The notes beneath the pieces were generated by a model, which saw nothing but the letters and a program-made list of their open reading frames with translations, was not told the DNA's origin and searched no databases. 64,000 bases of DNA from positions 1,227,492 to 1,291,491 of the forward strand of contig NZ_KE384430.1 of the NCBI RefSeq assembly GCF_000425645.1. The letters run 5' to 3'. The first letter of the stretch is position 1. Each line of letters starts with the position of its first letter. A program made the position numbers and the translations under genes. Source of the stretch: Gaetbulibacter saemankumensis DSM 17032. Its GTDB lineage: Bacteria > Bacteroidota > Bacteroidia > Flavobacteriales > Flavobacteriaceae. This document shows positions 18,633 through 28,456 of this stretch, in pieces.

Positions 18633-20084
18633 TTATTTAGGCAATGGTTTAGGTAAATCTTTAGTGAGTTGTTTATAGAGTTTTGAAAGCTCATCTCTTT
18701 TTGAATTTAACTTTTGAGATAAATCCCTAGATTCACTTATATCATTCTGAATATCATAAAGTTCTCCCTTATTTGGCTTTGGTGATTTCATATTCTTTTT
18801 ATCTTTATAGACCCATTTATAATTTCCTTGTCGTATCGACCAAAAATTTCTGTCGGCTCTTCTGAAGAACAGGGATGAATGAGCCTGGCCTTTCTTTTTT
18901 CCTGTTAAATAAGGGATTATATTAACGCCATCTATTATTCTATCATCTGGAGTCTGGGCTCCAGACAGAGCAATCGTGGTGCTAAAAATATCCATAGAAG
19001 AAACAATTAGCTCATTATTAATAGCGGGCTTTAGTACCCCAGGCCAACTCATTACAAATGGAACGCGTATCCCCCCATCATATACACTTCCTTTTCCATT
19101 TCTCAAAGGAAGGTTAACACCACCCAAGTCGTTCGGTCTGGCTAGTGCCGCACCATTATCACTTAAATAAAAAATAAGTGTGTTCTCTCTTAAATTATTC
19201 TTTTCTAGTGTGTCTAAAATTTTTCCAACACCATCATCTGCGGCAAGAAGCATAGAGATATAGCATAATCTCAAGATATCAGGATCAAGGTCTTTTATTA
19301 AAAATTTACCAAAACTATACCGATTACCATTCCATTTTTTGGTCTCTTTTTTCATTCTCTCATAAATGGGAGCCCATTCGGGACGCTCAGAAACAACTCG
19401 TTCTACCAGCTGGCGAGTTGTTAAAAAAGGAGAGTGTGGTGCATTATATGCAATATAAGCAAAGAAGGCTTCATTCTTATTTTTTTCAATAAAAGTTATC
19501 GCCTCATCGGTATATGCATCGGTAATGTACCTCCCATTTTCTCCGGGAGATCTCTTTCCATTTAACCAACAAGGAGGATCAGGTACGACCCTCATAAAAT
19601 AGTCCTTATTTTTTATCAAGTCTCCATAGTAATAATCAAATCCTCTATCAAGGGGTGTCGTTCCAGGTTCTCTGCCAATATGCCATTTGCCAAAAGCTCC
19701 GGAAATATAACCTTCGGATGCAATAGCTCTTGGAATAATGAGTTCTGTTGAGTCAATATATCTGTCATTATCTTCAACACCAAATCTACTTGAGCTTCTT
19801 CCCGTAAGTAAAGAGGCACGGGAAGGACTGCAGGTAGAGAAAGCTACATAACCATTTTTGAAAATAACACCTGATTTTGCAAGTCTATCCAGATTAGGAG
19901 TTAGAACCTGAGTAGATGCTGGTAAATTTTGAAATCCCACATCAGCATAACCTTGATCATCTGTAATAATTACTACAACATTAGGTTTCTCTCTAGAATT
20001 TTGGGCAATTATCTTGTTTATAATTCCGAATAGGAAGCAGATTAAAATAGATAATTTGAAGGTTGTGATTATGTGCTTTTTCAT
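18633..20084 (-). CDS. Sulfatase, family S1 (formylglycine-dependent)
   Basis: A 483-residue sulfatase with a signal peptide ending near KIIAQ, so probably periplasmic. Metal ligands D42-D43 are in VVIITDDQGYADVG. The activation motif is C85-S-P-S-R89 followed by ASLLTGR. FGKWHIG (~141) and YLSDNGAA (~311) complete the active-site motifs. The C-terminus is short and lysine-rich (ends DLPKPLPK). It is the last gene of the leftward run that begins with the GH110 at 30343, 64 bases after the TIM-barrel-like enzyme. It presumably acts on imported sulfated oligosaccharides. Confidence 0.93.
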   Translation of the reverse strand: MKKHIITTFKLSILICFLFGIINKIIAQNSREKPNVVVIITDDQGYADVGFQNLPASTQVLTPNLDRLAKSGVIFKNGYVAFSTCSPSRASLLTGRSSSRFGVEDNDRYIDSTELIIPRAIASEGYISGAFGKWHIGREPGTTPLDRGFDYYYGDLIKNKDYFMRVVPDPPCWLNGKRSPGENGRYITDAYTDEAITFIEKNKNEAFFAYIAYNAPHSPFLTTRQLVERVVSERPEWAPIYERMKKETKKWNGNRYSFGKFLIKDLDPDILRLCYISMLLAADDGVGKILDTLEKNNLRENTLIFYLSDNGAALARPNDLGGVNLPLRNGKGSVYDGGIRVPFVMSWPGVLKPAINNELIVSSMDIFSTTIALSGAQTPDDRIIDGVNIIPYLTGKKKGQAHSSLFFRRADRNFWSIRQGNYKWVYKDKKNMKSPKPNKGELYDIQNDISESRDLSQKLNSKRDELSKLYKQLTKDLPKPLPK

Positions 20085-20148
20085 CTATGTGAGTTTTTTT
20101 TATTTGAAATTCATGTCTTACTGGTTTGGTGAAATCAGAATAGTATAG

Positions 20149-22191
20149 TTAAGTTTTCAATAGGAACAGAGCGTCTAAAGCAGAAACTTTCACGGACGTA
20201 TTATCTTTAATTTTAAGGTCTTTTTTGTTTTCTAAAGAAGTATCTAGTTTTTTGTAATTCAGCTCTTTTGAAACAACTTGATTGAGGTCGATATTTATTG
20301 ATTCAAATGATGGGTTTACAACCACAAGTCCATTTTCAAATTCTCTTGAAATAAGGCAAGGCGAATTAAAGATCTGTAAATTCCGTATAGCAAATGCACC
20401 TTGTTCTTCTACCTCTAAAATAATTTTGAGATCAGAACCACTAACATTTCTAAAATAAAACATCAGCGGAGTGTATCCATTAACGCCCATAAATCCTGCA
20501 AGATTATTATATAATAGGTGGCCTCTCATAGGCTCTATGGGATATTCGGGAAGCCCTTCTATTTTTATGTTGATTTTTCTTGGAACCAAACTACCGTTTT
20601 CGATATCAGCCAGACCGTCTATATCCTTAGCTTCAAACAAAATAAGAAGGTCTCCCGAAGCAACCTTAAGTTCAGGTCCGGGAATAGTCATCGCTTCACG
20701 TTGGTTCTCTGAAGATCCTTTAATGATTAATTGCTTGTTTTCTGTAAAGGTCACTTTTTCCTTTAAATCAAACTTTTCAACCAATTTATAGTCCATTGTT
20801 AATCCTTTTCCCTTTAACATATCTTCTTGCCCATCCAATATATATTTCATGGGCCCTAAGGGTTGGCCTAACCAATTGGGTTGGTTCAGCCTGCCCCCAA
20901 GTATTTCTGGTATAACCAAGTTCGGTGATGGTGAGTAGCTCACTCCAAGACAACTGCTCAAGCCTAATCCCATTCGTCTCAATTGGGTGGCAATCTTTTG
21001 ATCTTCTGGGTTTCTAAGCTTTGAGGTAATGTAGCTAAATTTATATTTAGTTGAATTGTGCAGATTCCAGTATGTGTGCTGATTAATTGTTCTTGAAATT
21101 TGTCTGTAACCGTCATTCCATCTGCAGAGCCCTTCGGTCTCCATACCGTTTAAAATACCCACGGCCTTTTGCATATTATCATTCCAGCCGTCAGCGGTAA
21201 TAATAAATTCCGGACCAAAAGTATTGCGTATTTTTTGTAGAAATTGGATATCACCTTCCCGCCAAATATTCTTTCCTTTTTTGTACCCATTATCGATTAT
21301 ACCATCGTTATCACAATCCCATGTGCTGTGTTTTACTTCGAAATAATTTACGTCGAACCCAATACCGTTTATTTTTTCCAATACACCGCCTTTTCCAAAC
21401 CAGTCTTTCATTTCATCAACAAAAACATCCGCAGCAGATTGACCATTTTTATCTTTGGGGCAAGAGGAGGATAAATTATAGTAATACATCAGATTTCCAG
21501 CCCAAATATCCCCGGCAATTGGGGCGATGTAAGTATTATTATGACTAAAATCCCGGGGTTCGCTTCCGTATTGTCCTCTCTTTATTTCAATTTGATTTGT
21601 CTCATGATTAATGTTTATAATTGAGGCAAATTCATATTGATCCCAGATTCGATTTCCATTTTCATCTAGTTTCACTAATAGTATGTCATGAGGCTTAAAG
21701 TCAATACCTATATCCTTCCCATGTACCGTATAAGCTTTTAAAGAAAAAGGAGATGCGTCATTCAAAATAATTTTATTTTGATTCTTGCTGATATTGTGCA
21801 TAGGGATACTGCCTTTTTCATATACCCAGTGCCCTGGAAAATATAATTTGAAAGTAGCCTCGTCATTGACCGATCTGCCTTCTCCATTTAAATGAACGAG
21901 CATCAATTTTTTTGCGTGTTTCTGTGCATATGTATTGGCTCTTTCCGCAGCATTTTTGGGCATATCGACTTCTTCTTGTAGGTACTTTTTTGTAATTCCA
22001 TCATAATGAAGATGTCTTTTTTCCCAGGTGTCGTACGGTGCTGTTAACAGCCATTTATCACTGCGAAATGAAAGGGTGTGGGGATACCCAGCTTTAAATA
22101 CTTGTTTTTCTTCCAAACTTCTTTGTGCTACAGCAGTATTTAGGCTCAAAAGTGTTAGAATCAGAGAGAATAAATTAATAATCCTATGCAT
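20149..22191 (-). CDS. Putative TIM-barrel glycoside hydrolase, family not assigned
   Basis: A 680-residue secreted protein with signal peptide (NTAVAQ). I do not recognise the family. Residues ~85-450 read like a (beta/alpha)8 barrel: LMLVHLNGEGR, GIGFDVNYFE (D280), FIITADGWND (D334), GMETEGLCRW (E351, E353). A DxDxDG-type calcium loop at D292-D300 (DCDNDGIID) sits between strands. The C-terminal ~200 residues are beta-rich, resembling the trailing sandwich domains of amylase-like enzymes. Context (between two sulfatases in a SusC/D operon) argues for a carbohydrate-active enzyme. Candidate catalytic residues are proposed only from strand-end position. It could be an unclassified glycosidase or a non-catalytic relative. 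Confidence 0.6.
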   Translation of the reverse strand: MHRIINLFSLILTLLSLNTAVAQRSLEEKQVFKAGYPHTLSFRSDKWLLTAPYDTWEKRHLHYDGITKKYLQEEVDMPKNAAERANTYAQKHAKKLMLVHLNGEGRSVNDEATFKLYFPGHWVYEKGSIPMHNISKNQNKIILNDASPFSLKAYTVHGKDIGIDFKPHDILLVKLDENGNRIWDQYEFASIININHETNQIEIKRGQYGSEPRDFSHNNTYIAPIAGDIWAGNLMYYYNLSSSCPKDKNGQSAADVFVDEMKDWFGKGGVLEKINGIGFDVNYFEVKHSTWDCDNDGIIDNGYKKGKNIWREGDIQFLQKIRNTFGPEFIITADGWNDNMQKAVGILNGMETEGLCRWNDGYRQISRTINQHTYWNLHNSTKYKFSYITSKLRNPEDQKIATQLRRMGLGLSSCLGVSYSPSPNLVIPEILGGRLNQPNWLGQPLGPMKYILDGQEDMLKGKGLTMDYKLVEKFDLKEKVTFTENKQLIIKGSSENQREAMTIPGPELKVASGDLLILFEAKDIDGLADIENGSLVPRKINIKIEGLPEYPIEPMRGHLLYNNLAGFMGVNGYTPLMFYFRNVSGSDLKIILEVEEQGAFAIRNLQIFNSPCLISREFENGLVVVNPSFESINIDLNQVVSKELNYKKLDTSLENKKDLKIKDNTSVKVSALDALFLLKT

Positions 22192-22229
22192 TTTAAATTA
22201 CAGTAATTTATAGATTAACATTTTTATTA

Positions 22230-23561
22230 TTAATAAACCGGAACGGCACACTTTTCCCATTTATTGAGTTTTCTTTTCAATCTTTTTTCGATGGAAAAAC
22301 CTTTTCCAATCAGATTCTTTTTCTCAGAAATATCATCAACCACATTGAACAATTTATATTTACCGCTTCTATATTTAATAAGTTTCCAATCTTCAAATAT
22401 TATGGCTGCATACTGGTCTTCATAACTTCGATAAAAAAACAAATCTCTGGATTTAAGTTTTTCACCGCTCATTTCGGGTAGGAGACTTTTCCCCTGAATT
22501 TCGCGAGACTTATATGTTTTGTTGGAGGCTATTTCAGCGAGTGTAGGGAATACATCTATAGTTTGAATAGGGGTGTTAGATTCTGATCCAGGTGTGGTCA
22601 CACCTGGATAGTACACCAAAAATGGAACTCTGGATCCTCCTTCCCCTAGAGTATTACCACCAATTTTACCGCCTGATAAGGGAGCGTTGCTATAATAGCC
22701 TCCCTGATCGGAGAAAAGTAATATTATAGTGTTTTTATCAATTCCTTTAGACTTTAGAGCAGCTCTGACAGATCCTACCGACTCATCCATACTTGCGACC
22801 ATAGAGGCATAAATGGCTTCTTTTTCATTATAGCCTTTTTCTAGGAACTTATTAATAAAATCTTTTCTGCCAACATGCGGAGAGTGCACATTATAGTACC
22901 ATAAGGACATCATAAAGGGGGCTGGGCGATCATATTCATTAATAAAATCAACGGCTTTGTTAGTTAATACATCTGTTAGATATTCATCCGTATAATTTTC
23001 CAAGAGCTCATCCTTAAAGAAGTCTGGATAATAATTTTTTGGATGTCCCCAATTACCTGTTCCGAACATATCGTCGAAACCTTGATAAATAGGGTAGTAA
23101 GGTTCATGACCTAAATGCCATTTACCAATAAACATATTGAAATAGCCTTGTTCTTTCAATAGCTCGGCATAAGTAACTTCGTTAAGTGGAAGCCAATTTA
23201 TAGACGGCATTTTAGCAGGGTCATTTTTCCAATAATTATATTTCTCATCATTAGTGCCATCTTTGTTTTTGTGTTCGATATGACGGGGCATTTCTAAGCG
23301 AATAGCTTCTTTGCCTGTTAGTAAACTGGCCCTACTAGGACTGCATGTAGGTGTAGGGATATATGCTCTGACAAATTCCATTCCATCTTTTTTTAATTGA
23401 TCGATATTGGGCGTGTAAAATTGATTATTTCTGTATCCGACATCTGACCAGCCCCAATCGTCTACGAATAGAATTACAATATTAGGTTTAGACTGTGCCG
23501 AAAGATGTTGTGTCAGAAAGAAATTAAATATAATAATAGGAACGAATAGATGCGTCTTCAT
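22230..23561 (-). CDS. Sulfatase, family S1 (formylglycine-dependent)
   Basis: I choose the ATG at 23561 (443 residues) because it begins directly with a signal peptide (MKTHLFVPII..LSAQ); an in-frame start at 23618 would add 19 residues without purpose. Metal ligands are D34-D35 in ILFVDDWGWSDVG. The activation motif is C73-S-P-S-R77 with ASLLTGK. Further motifs are IGKWHLGHEP and LLFSDQGGYY, where the usual SDNG is SDQG, a noticeable change of a conserved asparagine. It follows susD in the operon. Its position next to SusC/D suggests it acts early on imported fragments. Subfamily not assignable by eye. Confidence 0.92.
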   Translation of the reverse strand: MKTHLFVPIIIFNFFLTQHLSAQSKPNIVILFVDDWGWSDVGYRNNQFYTPNIDQLKKDGMEFVRAYIPTPTCSPSRASLLTGKEAIRLEMPRHIEHKNKDGTNDEKYNYWKNDPAKMPSINWLPLNEVTYAELLKEQGYFNMFIGKWHLGHEPYYPIYQGFDDMFGTGNWGHPKNYYPDFFKDELLENYTDEYLTDVLTNKAVDFINEYDRPAPFMMSLWYYNVHSPHVGRKDFINKFLEKGYNEKEAIYASMVASMDESVGSVRAALKSKGIDKNTIILLFSDQGGYYSNAPLSGGKIGGNTLGEGGSRVPFLVYYPGVTTPGSESNTPIQTIDVFPTLAEIASNKTYKSREIQGKSLLPEMSGEKLKSRDLFFYRSYEDQYAAIIFEDWKLIKYRSGKYKLFNVVDDISEKKNLIGKGFSIEKRLKRKLNKWEKCAVPVY

Positions 23562-23651
23562 TTCAATTTGTGAAAAAACGAAAAGAGCTAGGTGAGATTT
23601 GATAAACAAATCCAACATAGCCCTTTTTGTTAATTAATAAATAATTATTTT

Positions 23652-25295
23652 TTAGTAACCTGGGTTTTGCTCAAGATTTGTATTTAAATCAATTTGTTGT
23701 AATGGAATTGGAAACCATACCATCTCCGAATTCCAATTTTGCTTTAATAAGGTTACATCTGAATTATAGAATCCATTATTCGGATCAAGTGAATTTATTG
23801 TCTCATCGTACATGTTAAAACGAGCCAGATCTATTCTGCGCCAAATCTCAAAACAAAGTTCTCTAGATCTTTCTTCCATTAATTCTGTAACAAAATCTGA
23901 ATTAAAATATGCTGTATTCAGATTATCCACAGTCGCCGGAGCGATTACCGAACGCTCTCGTAATTTTGTCAGGACAGCTCTAGCCCCTGGCTCATCACCA
24001 GTAAAATACAAAGCCTCGGCTTGAAGTAAAAGAATATCTCCTAATCTTAAAAGAGGAAAAGACAGACCAGTTGCCCAAGGGGCAAAAGTTTTTTGAGAAG
24101 GGTCTATCATACGGTATTTACCTACACTCATCATCCCTGAACCTGATCCTGGTAGAGATCTGGGTTGATAATATCTAATGCCGTCAATTTCCAAAACGTC
24201 AAGAACATTTGGATTTCCTCCTAAATTCCCTGATACATTATGGCTGAATCTAAAATCATTAGCGTTATACAAGTCGTATAATTCTCCTGTTGGACGAGTC
24301 CAACCTGAGCCTCCCCCGACTGTTCTAGCATTTCCTTGAGGGATAAAGTTATTAACGACAATTGTAATAACTTGTTGGGAGGCATCTGATGATCCCTCAG
24401 CTGACAACATAACCTCTTCGTATTGAGCTGTTTTGGTTGATGCTCTGAAAAGACGGTCGTAATTTGGAGTTAGTATATACCCACTATTATCTACAATATC
24501 TTCAGATATTGTTACTGCACTGCTATAATGGGCGTTTGCATCAACCCAATCAAAACTATTAGGAGCATAACCAAAATCACTAAGCCCATTAGTTTTCATA
24601 CTGGCTAAGTAAGTGTGAACCTTTACTAAAAATCCAGCTGCTGTCCATTTATTAACACTTGTAGCTAAAGGTCCTCTATCCAGAAGATTTTCGTAAGCAA
24701 ATTCATAATCGGAAATGATTTGCGAGTACACTTCCTGTACAGGTTGTCTTCCTTTCAAAGGGTCTTCATCCGTTCTTGTGTAGATAGGGATGGCGCCGTG
24801 CATCATGGAAAGCATCATATGAAAAAAGCCTCTTAAAAGTTTAGCTTCTCCTTCTATTTGTGCTTTTCGAGTACCGGGAAAATCGTTATCTGGTATATTT
24901 TGCAAGTTTTCAAGAAGACTATTAGCTCGGCCTACACCTGCGTATAGAAAAAACCAAGCATTATTGATTTCAGGGTCTTGACTAGTGAAAGCTCCTGTTC
25001 CAAAATTTGCACCTCTTCTGTTTGCGAATCGTGCAGGAACAACGCCTTCACCTGTTCCTCCAACTAACATTTCAAATAGATCTCTTCTAAATGAGGAAGC
25101 ATTACCGGCATTCTGTATACTTCCTGCTGTAAGCGTATTGTAAACACCTATTAGTGCTATTTCCGCATCTTTAGCAGATTTATAAAAGTTTTCAGGTGCT
25201 GTAAATGAATATGGCGTTGGTTCTAATGAATAATCACAAGATACCGTTGCAAAAATCAGTATAAAAAATAATAGATTTTTAATATAATTTTTCAT
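23652..25295 (-). CDS. susD-like: SusD/RagB-family surface glycan-binding lipoprotein
   Basis: A 547-residue lipoprotein (ATVSC20). It has the SusD N-terminal pattern ENFYKSAKDAEIALIGVYNTL, TPR-like helices (GEAKLLRGFFHMMLS, VKVHTYLAS), and the C-terminal block FPLLRLGDILLLQAEALYF followed by ELCFEIWRRIDL. It ends with the typical FPIPLQQIDLNTNLEQNPGY. SusD caps the SusC channel on the outer face of the outer membrane and delivers oligosaccharides. It is 11 bases downstream of susC. Confidence 0.97.
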   Translation of the reverse strand: MKNYIKNLLFFILIFATVSCDYSLEPTPYSFTAPENFYKSAKDAEIALIGVYNTLTAGSIQNAGNASSFRRDLFEMLVGGTGEGVVPARFANRRGANFGTGAFTSQDPEINNAWFFLYAGVGRANSLLENLQNIPDNDFPGTRKAQIEGEAKLLRGFFHMMLSMMHGAIPIYTRTDEDPLKGRQPVQEVYSQIISDYEFAYENLLDRGPLATSVNKWTAAGFLVKVHTYLASMKTNGLSDFGYAPNSFDWVDANAHYSSAVTISEDIVDNSGYILTPNYDRLFRASTKTAQYEEVMLSAEGSSDASQQVITIVVNNFIPQGNARTVGGGSGWTRPTGELYDLYNANDFRFSHNVSGNLGGNPNVLDVLEIDGIRYYQPRSLPGSGSGMMSVGKYRMIDPSQKTFAPWATGLSFPLLRLGDILLLQAEALYFTGDEPGARAVLTKLRERSVIAPATVDNLNTAYFNSDFVTELMEERSRELCFEIWRRIDLARFNMYDETINSLDPNNGFYNSDVTLLKQNWNSEMVWFPIPLQQIDLNTNLEQNPGY

Positions 25296-25306
25296 AGTTG
25301 TAATTT

Positions 25307-28300
25307 TTAAAATGTTGCTTTAAGACTAAAGGTGAAATTTCTGGCTCTTGGGTAAGCTATTCGGTCTAGTCCAGAAAGCAATGGATTATTAAAGTTGACC
25401 TCAGGATCCCATCCGGTATATTTAGTCCAAGTACCTAAATTATTTCCAATAAGATTAAATTTTAGAGAATTAATCCCTATTTTTTTAATGATATCGCTAG
25501 GAAGGCTATAACCAATAGAAAGAGTTCTTAGTCTAAGATAAGAGCCATCTTCTACATAATAAGAAGAAGCAATTTGTTGGTCGATTGAACTATAAGCTGG
25601 ATATTTATTGCTTGGGTTCTCAGGAGTCCATGCATTATCGAAATAGTCGTTTGTAACATTCATCCAAGGGCTAACCCCGTTAATCCTAACTTTAGAAGCG
25701 TTATAAAGGTCATTCCCATAGGACCATTGGAAAAACACTGAAAGATCCCAATTTTTATAGGAGAACGTATTGTTTATACCTCCAAAATGTAAAGGGTTAC
25801 TATTACCAATAACTTTTCTGTCATCATCATTAACAAAACCATCACCATTAATATCTTCATACTTCATTCTACCAGGAAGTGCTGTTCCTGAGTAAATTGG
25901 TAACTCTTCTTTTAAAACATAATTTCTGTCTTCATGTGGAATGTTAGGATCGCTATTGTTATCCCATGTAAAATCGTCTATTTGATAAATCCCGTCAAAT
26001 GAATACCCGTACATAGTTCCTATTGGCTGACCGACGATGACTCTACCAACATTAGTTTGCCACCCTCCAAATGTAGTTACGGGGATAAATTCAGCATCTC
26101 CTAAAGATTTCACCTCATTTCGATTGAAGGAGATATTAAAATCTGTTCTCCATGAAAAATCATTTCGGTTGATATTATATGAAGTAAGTTGTAACTCAAC
26201 GCCATTATTATCAATGCGCCCTATGTTTTGCCATTGTGAGTTGAATCCACTCTGAGATGGAATAGGAGCATTAAGTAAAAGATCTGTAGTTATTTTTTGG
26301 TAAACATCTGCATTTAAGGTTAAACGCCCTTCTAAAAATCCTACATCAATTCCTGCATTAAATTGCTTAGTAACCTCCCATTTTAAATCCGGATTGGGTA
26401 GTAGAGAGGGAGCAAGACCAAATATTAGGTTGTTATTGCTAGCGTAGAAAGCAGGGTCTAATTGAGCAAGATAGGTATATGGTGGTATACGCTCATTACC
26501 TGTTGCTCCATAACTTAATCTAAGTTTTAAATTAGAAATTGGTTTGACTTCTTCCATAAATGCCTCATCAGATATTTTCCATCCAATTGCGGCAGAAGGA
26601 AAGTACCCCCATCTTTTTCCATCTCCAAACTTATCAGAGCCATCTGCTCTTACACTTCCTGTAATAATGTATCTATCAAATAGTGTATAATTCACTCTTG
26701 CAAGAAACGAGAGTCTGTTGGTGCTCCATCTTTGAGTAGAATAAGTACTTACGGAGGTTCCCGTACTTATATTATTAACACCTGTCGTTTGATTTTCAAA
26801 ACCAATAACTTCGTTTTCAAAATCTTCGAAATTATAATGAAAATTCTCAAAAGCTCCCATAGCATCAATTTTATGGATCTTATTAAAAGAATTGTTATAG
26901 TGCAACTGAGAAGAGTGGTTATATGAGTAAGTGTTTACTTCTTTTACTCTAGCCCGGCCATTCTGAAGACGCCCCCATGAAGTTTCAGAGCTGTAAAATT
27001 CCTTAACTTTGGAATGGCTAATATTTGCTCCAATAAAGGCTGTATATCTTAAATGATTTGTGATTTTGAAATCTAGATTAAAATTGGTTATTCCTCTTAA
27101 TATGTTGGTTTCTTTGTCTGATTCTTCAATTAATGTTAGAGGACTAAGATAAGCGTCATCGGCTAAGTCTACATCCGATGTTCTAATTTCCCAGGGATTT
27201 CCCATTACCAATTGCTGAGTGACACCAGTAAAACTGGTTGGTCCCCCATTATTAGCTATTCCACTAAGAATGGAATTAGATATATTGGAATTAAAACCAA
27301 GTTTTAGCCTTTTACTCACCTCACTATTAAGCCTTAATCTTATATTAAATTGATCATAATCATTGTTTACAACAATACCTTCCTGACTTAGGTAACCCAA
27401 TCCTGCGGAAAAATTTGTTTTTTTATTTCCTCCTCTAAGAGACAACTGATGTTGTTGGGTTAAAGCTGTTCTTAAACCCTCTTTCTGCCAATCGTATGAA
27501 TTTAATTCGTCAAAATTTCTAGGGGTTTCGAATACCCCATCGTTATCCGTATCTTGATTTAGGAATTGGGTGTTACCTATTTGTTGCTGATATAATAAGT
27601 AGCGCTGTGCTGATAATACAGGCATTCTTTTAATAGCATTTGAAATACCTATGTTATAGGTGTAATCTACATTGGTACGCCCGTCTGATCCTGTTTTTGT
27701 TGTAATAATAACCACGCCGTTTGCCCCTCTTGAACCATATATAGCCGTTGCAGAAGCATCTTTCAATACTTCAATAGATTCTATATCTGCAGGATTGATA
27801 CCCGTTAAGGGGTTTATACGTGCCTGCGAAGAGCCGGTAGTTGCCACCTCATCGTAGTTTACATCAATTTGAACACCGTCTATTACAAAAAGTGGGGATG
27901 AACTACCATTTATCGATGTCTGTCCTCTAACGGTTATGTCAGTTCCACCGCCGGGTTGCCCTGAATCTGAAGAAATCTGTACACCAGCCATTCGGCCTTG
28001 CATTGCTGAAAAAACATCTGTAGTTTGTGATTCCATAAGAGTTTCAGATTTTACACCAGTTAGAGAGCCGGTTAAATCACTCCTCTTTTGTGTTCCATAC
28101 CCAATAATAACAACTTCGTCTAGCCTCCCAATATCTACTTTTAAATTGATTTGTAAATTTGGTTGAGCTTTAACCTCCACTGTTTGATAACCTGTATAAG
28201 ATATTCTTAAAAGAACATCCTGACTCTCTACGGATAGTTTAAATAATCCATTTATATCGGTTATGGTTCCATTGGAAGTTCCTTTAACCAGCACTGTTGC

Positions 28301-28423
28301 GCCTAAAAGAGGAGTGTCTGTTTCAATATCTTTTACAATACCTCTTACTTCCATTTGCGCTATGGCATCATTGGCTGCAGTTAACGCAAAAAGCATAAAA
28401 AATAATAATAGTTTTATTCTCAT
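25307..28423 (-). CDS. susC-like: SusC/RagA-family TonB-dependent outer-membrane transporter
   Basis: A 1038-residue protein with a signal peptide (NDAIAQ). A carboxypeptidase-regulatory-like domain spans ~25-100 (GIVKDIETDTPLLGATVLVKG). The SusC TonB-box region is DEVVIIGYGTQKRSDLTGS, the plug domain (~110-235) has DIESIEVLKDASATAIYGSR, and a 22-strand barrel ends in ARNFTFSLKATF. It imports oligosaccharides into the periplasm with SusD, powered by TonB-ExbBD encoded elsewhere. The gene lies 33 bases downstream of the GH110 gene at 28457, so the two are probably co-transcribed. It is the only SusC in the locus. Confidence 0.97.
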   Translation of the reverse strand: MRIKLLLFFMLFALTAANDAIAQMEVRGIVKDIETDTPLLGATVLVKGTSNGTITDINGLFKLSVESQDVLLRISYTGYQTVEVKAQPNLQINLKVDIGRLDEVVIIGYGTQKRSDLTGSLTGVKSETLMESQTTDVFSAMQGRMAGVQISSDSGQPGGGTDITVRGQTSINGSSSPLFVIDGVQIDVNYDEVATTGSSQARINPLTGINPADIESIEVLKDASATAIYGSRGANGVVIITTKTGSDGRTNVDYTYNIGISNAIKRMPVLSAQRYLLYQQQIGNTQFLNQDTDNDGVFETPRNFDELNSYDWQKEGLRTALTQQHQLSLRGGNKKTNFSAGLGYLSQEGIVVNNDYDQFNIRLRLNSEVSKRLKLGFNSNISNSILSGIANNGGPTSFTGVTQQLVMGNPWEIRTSDVDLADDAYLSPLTLIEESDKETNILRGITNFNLDFKITNHLRYTAFIGANISHSKVKEFYSSETSWGRLQNGRARVKEVNTYSYNHSSQLHYNNSFNKIHKIDAMGAFENFHYNFEDFENEVIGFENQTTGVNNISTGTSVSTYSTQRWSTNRLSFLARVNYTLFDRYIITGSVRADGSDKFGDGKRWGYFPSAAIGWKISDEAFMEEVKPISNLKLRLSYGATGNERIPPYTYLAQLDPAFYASNNNLIFGLAPSLLPNPDLKWEVTKQFNAGIDVGFLEGRLTLNADVYQKITTDLLLNAPIPSQSGFNSQWQNIGRIDNNGVELQLTSYNINRNDFSWRTDFNISFNRNEVKSLGDAEFIPVTTFGGWQTNVGRVIVGQPIGTMYGYSFDGIYQIDDFTWDNNSDPNIPHEDRNYVLKEELPIYSGTALPGRMKYEDINGDGFVNDDDRKVIGNSNPLHFGGINNTFSYKNWDLSVFFQWSYGNDLYNASKVRINGVSPWMNVTNDYFDNAWTPENPSNKYPAYSSIDQQIASSYYVEDGSYLRLRTLSIGYSLPSDIIKKIGINSLKFNLIGNNLGTWTKYTGWDPEVNFNNPLLSGLDRIAYPRARNFTFSLKATF

Positions 28424-28456
28424 AATTTAAGTTTTAATTAGTTTAGATAGTTAATT

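Noticed and set aside
20471-20791. 106-codon frame on the plus strand within the TIM-barrel gene
   Set aside because: It is fully antisense to a convincing gene and shows no domain pattern; an overlapping second plus-strand frame in the same place shows that long frames arise there by composition.
25650-25668. TGTAACATTC inside susC as a further operator
   Set aside because: Single half-site in coding sequence without a second copy 21 bases away.
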